A DNA stretch of 9,526 bases from NCBI GenBank assembly GCA_027314825.1, contig DAHVAB010000069.1, positions 1-9,526 of the forward strand. Reading direction: 5' to 3'. The DNA comes from Solirubrobacterales bacterium. Lineage in GTDB: Bacteria; Actinomycetota; Thermoleophilia; Solirubrobacterales; Solirubrobacteraceae. Below the pieces are notes generated by a model, which had not been told where the DNA came from, ran no database searches, and saw only the letters and a program-made list of their open reading frames with translations. This document shows positions 1 through 4,477 of the stretch, piece after piece. The translations under genes were made by a program, and so were the position numbers. Every line of letters starts with the position of its first letter. Within the stretch, counting starts at the first letter, position 1.

Positions 1-580
1 CTTCCTCGCCCTGCAGGAATTCCTCGATCACCACGCGCGCGCCGGCCGCGCCCAGTGCGGCATCGTCCAGCATGTCGCGCAGCGCCTGCTCGGCTTCCGT
101 CAGTGTTTGCGCCACCACGACGCCCTTGCCGGCGGCCAGGCCGTCGGCCTTCACCACCACGCCGGGGTCGGCGAGCGAGGCGACCGCCCGCATCCCCTCC
201 TCCATGCCCTCGACGACCTCGAAGGCGGCGGTCGGGACGCCCGCCTGCACCATCGCCTCCTTCGCGAACGCCTTCGATCCCTCCAGGCGGGCCGCGGCCG
301 CGCTCGGCCCGAAGGCCGCGATCCCGTGCGAGGCGCAGGCGTCGACGAGCCCTCCGACCAGCGGCGCCTCCGGACCGACCACGACCAGATCGACCCGCTC
401 GGACTCGGCGGCCCGAACGAGCCCCGCGACGTCGTCGCCCGCCACCTCCAGCACCCGCGCGTCGGCCGCGATCCCGGCGTTGCCCGGCGCGCACAGCAGC
501 TCCGGCCGCTGCGGCGAGCGCGCGAGCGCGCGCACGATCGCGTGCTCGCGCCCCCCCGCTCCGACGACCATGGCCTTCAT
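1..580 (-). CDS. purD: Phosphoribosylamine--glycine ligase (GARS), C-terminus beyond window
   Basis: Makes GAR from 5-phosphoribosylamine, glycine and ATP, the second step of cytosolic purine synthesis. The visible 193 residues start MKAMVVGAGGREHAI, the typical N-terminal PurD domain opening. They continue with GNAGI (34-38), GPEAPLVGG (69-77), GPSAAAARLEGSKAFAKE (91-108), the ATP-grasp segment VVVKADGLAAGKGV (141-154) and EEFLQGEE (186-193). The family is about 420 residues, so roughly the C-terminal half lies outside the window. I chose the ATG at 580 because it fits the family N-terminus; a second ATG three codons on (571) would cut into the first strand. The gene begins 3 bp after the stop of the GYD-domain gene with only a weak AGAAG before it, so translation is probably coupled to that gene. 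It is transcribed away from the other pur genes. The identification is secure from motifs. Confidence 0.95.
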   Translation of the reverse strand, partial: MKAMVVGAGGREHAIVRALARSPQRPELLCAPGNAGIAADARVLEVAGDDVAGLVRAAESERVDLVVVGPEAPLVGGLVDACASHGIAAFGPSAAAARLEGSKAFAKEAMVQAGVPTAAFEVVEGMEEGMRAVASLADPGVVVKADGLAAGKGVVVAQTLTEAEQALRDMLDDAALGAAGARVVIEEFLQGEE

Positions 581-583
581 CTT

Positions 584-865
584 CTAGAGCGACTCGACGA
601 ACTGCTCGACCGGGATCGCCGCCATCGTCTCGTAGCGGCCGGTGCCGCGCGATCCCAGCTCCAGGGAGACCCTTGCCATCGTGCCCTCGTCGGGCGCCTC
701 CACGATCGAGACGAAGTCGACGGCGCCGAGCGTCGCCCACTGCGCGATCACCTTCGCGCCGAGCTGCTCGACCTCCCGGTTGACCTCGAGGATGCGCTGC
801 GGGTTGTTCTTCACGGTCTGCACGCCCTCGGGTGTGAGCGTCGACTTCATGATGTAGGTGGGCAT
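584..865 (-). CDS. GYD-domain protein of unknown function, first gene of purD unit
   Basis: A 93-residue cytosolic protein that resembles the GYD-domain family (small ferredoxin-like proteins of unknown biochemical role). The recognisable pattern is MPTYIMKSTLTPEG at the start, a helix around NPQRILEVNREVEQLGA (21-37), the strand-turn-strand WATLGAVDFVSIVEAPDE (43-60), a second helix (62-72) and the closing AAIPVEQFVESL. The central GYD tripeptide is AVD here. No signal peptide or membrane segment is visible. The ATG at 865 is preceded by a strong Shine-Dalgarno (GGAGGAGGAG) at good distance and agrees with the family start, although the frame stays open far upstream. It is 3 bp from purD and divergent from the main pur cluster, so co-transcription with purD is expected. 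A role in purine metabolism is only inferred from position. Confidence 0.8.
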   Translation of the reverse strand: MPTYIMKSTLTPEGVQTVKNNPQRILEVNREVEQLGAKVIAQWATLGAVDFVSIVEAPDEGTMARVSLELGSRGTGRYETMAAIPVEQFVESL

Positions 866-867
866 GG

Positions 868-877
868 CTCCTCCTCC
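868..877 (-). promoter_or_regulatory. Strong Shine-Dalgarno of the GYD gene
   Basis: Read on the minus strand this is GGAGGAGGAG, ending 2 bases before the ATG at 865. The outermost GGAGG is 7 bases from the start codon. It fixes the start of the GYD gene and contrasts with the plus-strand pur genes, most of which have no such site. Confidence 0.8.
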
Positions 878-915
878 GCTCGGTGGTCTGGCGCCGGCGC
901 TGCGCGCCTGCACTC

Positions 916-921
916 GTTGTA
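916..921 (-). promoter_or_regulatory. Possible -10 element for the GYD-purD unit
   Basis: Read on the minus strand this is TACAAC, in the AT-richest spot of the divergent region. Transcription would begin near 909 and give a leader of about 44 nt containing the Shine-Dalgarno. No convincing -35 is visible; the expected position (about 939-944) falls in the first 30-bp repeat. The site sits within a near-palindrome (TCGTTGTACACGA, 914-926, one extra T), which could equally be an operator. This is inference from one weak hexamer. Confidence 0.35.
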
Positions 922-930
922 CACGATGGG

Positions 931-1060
931 CCCGGACGGAATGCGTCCGCGGCGAGCCGGCCCGGGCGGAATGCGCCCGCGGCGAGCCGGCCCGGACGGA
1001 ATGCGTCCGGCGGAAGCCGGCCCGTCCGCCGCGCCCGCCGCGTGCTCGCCGGCCCGTCCG
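931..1060. repeat. 30-bp tandem repeat of palindromes in the divergent purD/purB region
   Basis: Three consecutive 30-bp units occupy 931-960, 961-990 and 991-1020. Each holds an inverted repeat with a GAATG loop: CGGACG-GAATG-CGTCCG in units 1 and 3, and CGGGCG-GAATG-CGCCCG in unit 2. Unit 2 therefore differs at both members of one pair, and pairing is kept. Units are joined by GAGCCGGCC or close variants. Degenerate continuation follows: the 13-mer GCCGGCCCGTCCG occurs at 1016-1028 and again at 1048-1060, 32 bp on. The array abuts the putative GYD-purD promoter and ends about 35 bp before the putative purB -10. It could be an operator array, a dispersed palindromic repeat or a structured leader; nothing in the window decides between these. 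Confidence 0.85.
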
Positions 1061-1095
1061 GAGCGCCGGCCGCGCGTCCCGTCCCAAGCCATCGG

Positions 1096-1101
1096 GATAA
1101 T
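1096..1101 (+). promoter_or_regulatory. Probable -10 element of purB and the plus-strand pur cluster
   Basis: GATAAT, preceded by GG, stands 7 bases before the GTG start at 1109, one mismatch from TATAAT. Initiation 6-8 bases downstream would fall at or next to the start codon, giving a leaderless or nearly leaderless mRNA. This agrees with the absence of a Shine-Dalgarno. No clear -35 is seen around 1073-1078. purC, purN and purH carry a similar arrangement. Confidence 0.55.
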
Positions 1102-1108
1102 CACGGAT

Positions 1109-2404
1109 GTGATCGAGCGCTACACACGCCCCGAGCTGGGCGCGATCTGGACCGACCAGGCCAGGATGGAGACCTGGCGCCAGGTCGAGGTCGCCGCCTG
1201 CGAGGAGCTGCCCGCGCTGCTGGGCGACGCGGATGGCCCGAGCCCGGCGGACCTGGAAGCGGTCAGGGGCGCCACCTTCACCGTGGAGGCGGTCTCGGAG
1301 CGCGAGCGCACGACCGACCACGACCTGGCCGCCTTCGTGGACGTGCTGGCCGCCTCCGCCGGCCCGCCCGGCCGCTTCATCCACTTCGGGCTGACGTCCT
1401 CGGACGTGCTGGACACCGCGCTGGCGCTGCAGATGCGCGCCGCCGGCGAGGTGATCGTGCCGGCCGCGCACGCGCTCACCCACGCGCTGGCCAACCGCGC
1501 CCGCGAGCACGCGCACGCGATCTGCGCCGGCCGCACGCATGGGGTGCACGCCGAGCCGACCACGTTCGGCATCAAGCTGGCCGGCTTCGCCTTCGAGGCG
1601 CATCGCAATGCGCAGCGGTTGGAGCGCGCCTTCGCCCAGACCGCGTTCGGCGCGATCTCGGGCGCCGTGGGCACCTATGCGGCCACCTCCCCGGAGTTCG
1701 AGCGGCGGGTGCTCGCGCGCCTGCGCCTGCAGGCGGAGCCGGTCTCGACCCAGGTCGTGCCCAGAGACCGCCACGCCGAGCTGATCTGCGCGATCGCCCT
1801 CGCCGGCGCCGGCCTGGAGCGGCTGGCCACCGAGATCAGGCACCTGCAGCGAACAGAGGTGCGCGAGCTGCGCGAGCCGTTCAAGCAGGGCCAGAAGGGC
1901 TCTAGCGCCATGCCCCACAAGCGCAACCCGATCAAGAGCGAGCAGATATCCGGGCTGGCGCGGGTGCTGCGCGGCAACGCCCAGGCCGCGCTGGAGGATG
2001 TCGCCCTCTGGCACGAGCGCGACATCTCCCACTCCTCGGTCGAGCGGGTGATCCTTCCCGACTCCACGATCCTGATCGACCACATGCTGCGCAGCGCCAC
2101 GAGCCTCGTGCTGGGGATGGTGCTCGACGAGCCGCGGATGCGCGCCAACCTGGAGCTGACCCACGGCGCGCTCTTCTCCCAGCGGGCGCTGCTCGCCCTC
2201 GTCGAGTCGGGGATGGCCCGCGAGCACGCCTACCGGATCGTCCAGGAGCTGGCCCAGCGCGCCTTCGACGAGGGAGCTCCGCTGCGCGAGCTCATCTCCG
2301 CCGACGAGCGCGCCCGCGGGCTCGACCTCGACGCCATCTTCGACTACGGCCACTACGTCCGCCACGCCGATGAGATCATCGCCCGCCTCGATGAGATCGC
2401 CTAG
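1109..2404 (+). CDS. purB: Adenylosuccinate lyase
   Basis: Catalyses two beta-eliminations that release fumarate: SAICAR to AICAR and adenylosuccinate to AMP. It belongs to the fumarase/aspartase superfamily, normally a homotetramer with active sites shared between subunits. The product is 431 residues, the usual length. It starts with (V/M)IERYTRPELGAIW, then HFGLTSSDVLDTALALQ (92-108), GRTHGVHAEPTTFG (141-154, catalytic His region, H144 by analogy with Bacillus PurB) and the superfamily signature GSSAMPHKRNPIKSEQ (264-279) with its mobile-loop serine. The GTG at 1109 is chosen because the family begins here. An ATG at 1107 is out of frame and meets a stop at once. The frame is open upstream through the repeat array, so an ATG at 926 would add 61 repeat-encoded residues; nothing in the family supports that. 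It is the first gene of the plus-strand cluster, 30 bp before purC. Confidence 0.96.
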   Translation: MIERYTRPELGAIWTDQARMETWRQVEVAACEELPALLGDADGPSPADLEAVRGATFTVEAVSERERTTDHDLAAFVDVLAASAGPPGRFIHFGLTSSDVLDTALALQMRAAGEVIVPAAHALTHALANRAREHAHAICAGRTHGVHAEPTTFGIKLAGFAFEAHRNAQRLERAFAQTAFGAISGAVGTYAATSPEFERRVLARLRLQAEPVSTQVVPRDRHAELICAIALAGAGLERLATEIRHLQRTEVRELREPFKQGQKGSSAMPHKRNPIKSEQISGLARVLRGNAQAALEDVALWHERDISHSSVERVILPDSTILIDHMLRSATSLVLGMVLDEPRMRANLELTHGALFSQRALLALVESGMAREHAYRIVQELAQRAFDEGAPLRELISADERARGLDLDAIFDYGHYVRHADEIIARLDEIA

Positions 2405-2419
2405 CGCCGCCCGACGGGT

Positions 2420-2425
2420 TATCTT
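2420..2425 (+). promoter_or_regulatory. Possible internal -10 element before purC
   Basis: TATCTT (or TTATCT one base earlier) follows GGGT in the 30-bp purB-purC gap, 9 bases before the purC ATG. A GAGG at 2426-2429, 5 bases before the ATG, could alternatively act as a weak ribosome binding site. No -35 is evident. It shares the GGG-then-AT-rich pattern of the purB, purN and purH upstream regions. Confidence 0.4.
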
Positions 2426-2434
2426 GAGGCGCAC

Positions 2435-3370
2435 ATGAGCCCGCTCGCCGACATGTCCCTGCTGACCAGCGGCAAGGTGCGAGACATCTACGAGCTCGAC
2501 GGCGCCGGCGACGGTGGCGCCAGCGCCAGCGCCAGCGCCGGCGGCGACGGCGAGCCGCGCCTGCTGATGGTGGCCAGCGACCGCATCTCCACCTACGACG
2601 CCGTCCACCCGACGCCGATCCCCGACAAGGGCAAGGTGCTGACCGGCCTCTCCGCCTTCTGGTTCGAGAAGACCGCGCACATCCTCGCCAATCACCTTCT
2701 GTCCGTCGCCGAGGGGGTGCCCGCGGAGGCGCGCGGACGCGCGATGGTCGTCCGCCGCCTGGAGATGCTGCCGGTCGAGTGCGTCGTGCGCGGCTACATC
2801 ACCGGATCTGGCTGGAAGGACTACCAGGCCACCGGCGCGGTCTCCGGGATCGAGCTGCCGGGCGGCCTCCGAGAGAGCGAGCGGCTGCCGGAGCCGATCT
2901 TCACGCCCTCCACGAAGGCGCAGACCGGCCACGACGAGGCGATCGACATCGAGCAGGCGGCGAGGCTGGTGGGCGACAGCGCCCTGATGGAGCGCGTCAG
3001 GGCGCTCTCGATCGAGCTCTACTCCTTCGCGGCCGAGCACGCCCTGGCCCGCGGCGTGATCCTCGCCGACACCAAGTTCGAGCTGGGACTGGACTCCAAC
3101 GGCGCCCTCACGCTCGGGGACGAGGCGCTCACCCCCGACTCCTCGCGCTACTGGCCGGCCGACTCCTATGAGGTCGGCCGCTCCCAGCCGAGCTTCGACA
3201 AGCAGTACGTGCGCGACTGGGCGAGCGCCAGCGGCTGGGACAAGCTGCCCCCGGCGCCGGCGATCCCCGACGATGTCGTGGACGGCACACGCCAGCGCTA
3301 CATCGAGGCCTACGAGCTGATCGCCGGCGAGCCGTTCACGCAGTGGCTGCAGCGCACCGAGAGCGCGTGA
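2435..3370 (+). CDS. purC: SAICAR synthase
   Basis: Joins CAIR with aspartate using ATP to make SAICAR, the substrate of the neighbouring PurB. The product is 311 residues, close to the roughly 300-residue form of the family. Landmarks in order: SGKVRDIYEL (12-21, nucleotide-binding opening), LLMVASDRISTYD (43-55), PIPDKGKVLTGLSAFWF (61-77), VECVVRGYITGSGWKDY, EPIFTPSTKAQTGHDE, GVILADTKFELGLD and SFDKQYVRDW near the C-terminus. Between the first two strands sits a Gly/Ala/Ser/Asp run (about residues 22-41) that normal PurC proteins replace with a short turn; its DNA contains three CAGCGC hexamers (2521-2538). I prefer the ATG at 2435, just after the putative -10; the ATG at 2453 also leaves the core intact. 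The stop overlaps the purS GTG by 4 bp (GTGA), so translation of the two is probably coupled. Confidence 0.96.
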   Translation: MSPLADMSLLTSGKVRDIYELDGAGDGGASASASAGGDGEPRLLMVASDRISTYDAVHPTPIPDKGKVLTGLSAFWFEKTAHILANHLLSVAEGVPAEARGRAMVVRRLEMLPVECVVRGYITGSGWKDYQATGAVSGIELPGGLRESERLPEPIFTPSTKAQTGHDEAIDIEQAARLVGDSALMERVRALSIELYSFAAEHALARGVILADTKFELGLDSNGALTLGDEALTPDSSRYWPADSYEVGRSQPSFDKQYVRDWASASGWDKLPPAPAIPDDVVDGTRQRYIEAYELIAGEPFTQWLQRTESA

Positions 3371-3711
3371 GAGCGCGCGTACTGATCCGCCCCAAGCAGG
3401 GCATCCTCGACCCGCAGGGGCTGGCCGTGGCACAGGCGCTGCCGGTGCTCGGATTCGAGGGCGTCGCAGACGTCCACGTCGGCCGGATGGTGGAGCTGGA
3501 CCTGCCCGATCCCGACCGGCTCACGGAGATGTGCGAGCGGCTGCTCGCCAACCCGCTGGTGGAGGACTACGAGATCGAGCTGCTCGCCGGCCCGAGCGAG
3601 TCCGGGCCGCCCGCCGACCCGAACGACACCGGGCCGCCCGCCGACGCGAAAGAGACCGGGCCGCCCGCCGGCCCGAGCGAGACCGGGCCGCCCGCCGGCG
3701 CGAGCAGCTGA
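3367..3711 (+). CDS. purS: FGAM synthase subunit PurS with repeat-encoded C-terminal tail
   Basis: Small structural subunit of the three-part FGAM synthase; in the family it bridges PurL and PurQ so that ammonia can pass between them. Residues 1-73 match ordinary PurS: RARVLIRPKQGILDPQG, VADVHVGRMVELDL, and the helix MCERLLANPLVEDYEIELL. The family normally ends here (about 80-85 residues), but this product has 114. The extra residues are four copies of a nine-residue unit of the form E(S/T)GPPA(D/G)xx, rich in Pro and Gly and probably disordered. The GTG at 3367 overlaps the purC stop and matches the family N-terminus; earlier starts in the frame would lie inside purC. purQ follows after 4 bp. 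The tail is encoded by a minisatellite-like repeat and could vary in length between strains. Confidence 0.93.
   Translation: MRARVLIRPKQGILDPQGLAVAQALPVLGFEGVADVHVGRMVELDLPDPDRLTEMCERLLANPLVEDYEIELLAGPSESGPPADPNDTGPPADAKETGPPAGPSETGPPAGASS
3586..3705 (+). repeat. In-frame 27-bp tandem repeat at the 3' end of purS
   Basis: Four units at 3598-3624, 3625-3651, 3652-3678 and 3679-3705, preceded by a 12-bp partial unit at 3586-3597. All share the core CCGGGCCGCCCGCC, and the first position of it varies least. Differences cluster at unit ends, mostly GAC/GAG, GAC/GGC and CCG/GCG. Units 3 and 4 are nearly identical, suggesting a recent duplication. The period is a multiple of three, so copy changes would keep the purS frame and stop. 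Confidence 0.92.
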
Positions 3712-3715
3712 GGCC

Positions 3716-4477
3716 GTGCGTTGCGGCGTCCTGCGATTCCCCGGCTCCTGCGACGAGAACGACGCGCTGCTGGCAGCCGGCAGGGTCGCCGACGCGGAGA
3801 TCGTCTCCTACCGCGAGCGCGACCTGCACGGCGTGGACGCGGTGATCGTGCCGGGCGGCTTCTCCTACGGCGACTACCTGCGCGCCGGCGCGATCGCCCG
3901 CTTCGCCCCGATCATGGAGGCGGTGATCGCCTTCGCCCGCGAAGGCGGCCTGGTGCTCGGGATCTGCAACGGCTTCCAGGTGCTCTGCGAGGCGCGCCTG
4001 CTGCCCGGGGCGCTGCTGCCGAACGCGGGCCGCCGCTTCGTCTGCCGGCAGGTGCGACTCGATGTGGTCAACCCCCACACCCCGTTCACGGCCGCCTGCG
4101 CACCGGAGGCAGGATCGCCGCCCGGCGCCGGCGCCGGCGCCCGCGAGCCTGAGTCAGCGAGCGGCGCGACCCTCGGGGCGAAGCCCCCACACACCCCTCC
4201 CACGCTCTCGATCCCCGCCAAGCACTCCTGGGGTCGCTTCTACGCGCCGGAGGAGACCCTGCGGGAGATGGCCGGCAGCGGCCAGATCGTGCTCCGCTAC
4301 GCGGAAGGGCAGAGCTTCAACGGCTCCGTCGGCGGTGTGGCCGGCGTCAGCAATCGGGCCGGCAACGTCTTCGGGCTGATGCCCCATCCCGAGCACGCGG
4401 TCGACGAGCTGACCGGCTCGGCCGACGGGCTCTGCATCTTCGAGTCGATGCGCAGGGCGGCGCAGGGCGATGGCTGA
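3716..4477 (+). CDS. purQ: FGAM synthase glutaminase subunit PurQ, with internal insertion
   Basis: Class I glutaminase that supplies ammonia to PurL for FGAR to FGAM conversion. Residues 3-10 (CGVLRFPG), VIVPGGFSYGDYLRAGAIARF (44-63) and LGICNGFQVL (81-90) are typical; C84 is the nucleophile, with H224 and E226 of LMPHPEHAVDEL completing the triad. GSADGLCIFESM closes the domain. At 253 residues it is about 25-30 longer than usual. The excess lies at about residues 130-162, between FTAAC and LSIPAKH, a Pro/Gly/Ala-rich stretch whose codons are less G/C-ending than the rest. Just after it the expected AHGEG motif reads KHSWG. The triad is intact and the frame unbroken, so the enzyme is likely active. 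The GTG at 3716 is the only suitable start; no good Shine-Dalgarno is present and coupling to purS (4-bp gap) is likely. Confidence 0.95.
   Translation: MRCGVLRFPGSCDENDALLAAGRVADAEIVSYRERDLHGVDAVIVPGGFSYGDYLRAGAIARFAPIMEAVIAFAREGGLVLGICNGFQVLCEARLLPGALLPNAGRRFVCRQVRLDVVNPHTPFTAACAPEAGSPPGAGAGAREPESASGATLGAKPPHTPPTLSIPAKHSWGRFYAPEETLREMAGSGQIVLRYAEGQSFNGSVGGVAGVSNRAGNVFGLMPHPEHAVDELTGSADGLCIFESMRRAAQGDG
4103..4201 (+). other. Atypical in-frame insertion within purQ
   Basis: This stretch encodes about 33 residues absent from ordinary PurQ. It contains a GGCGCC-rich run (4126-4142), the palindrome CTGAGTCAG (4149-4157) and the hairpin GGGGC-GAA-GCCCC (4175-4187), followed by a C/A-rich tail. 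Codons such as GCA, GGA, CCT, TCA and CCA appear together here but are scarce in the rest of the operon. It looks like intergenic or repeat DNA that entered the gene in frame. A local expansion is the alternative. Exact borders are uncertain by several codons. Confidence 0.6.

Noticed and set aside
931..1060. A CRISPR array.
   Set aside because: Units are directly adjacent with no unique spacers, and no cas genes are present.
926..1108. An N-terminal extension of PurB that would translate the 30-bp repeats (in-frame ATG at 926, no stop codon).
   Set aside because: The PurB family begins at the residues encoded from 1109, and a -10-like element sits just before that codon. Open frames without stops are common by chance at this GC content.
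866..1108. A purine or other riboswitch, or a small RNA gene.
   Set aside because: No known aptamer core is recognisable, and the purB transcript probably starts at its start codon, leaving no leader. Only the repeat hairpins are visible.
866..3433. A very long open frame on the minus strand that continues upstream of the GYD gene across purB and purC.
   Set aside because: It is the high-GC shadow of purB/purC codons; translation shows no recognisable domain and real genes occupy the other strand. Only the part from 865 down matches a family and has a ribosome site.
3598..3711. The PurS tail as a separate small gene or a purS-purQ fusion.
   Set aside because: The tail is in frame with purS and consists of simple repeats with a stop at 3709-3711; purQ begins with its own GTG and family-like N-terminus 4 bp later.
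4103..4201. purQ as a frameshifted or decayed gene.
   Set aside because: The frame is intact, the catalytic Cys, His and Glu are present, and homology resumes in frame after the insertion.
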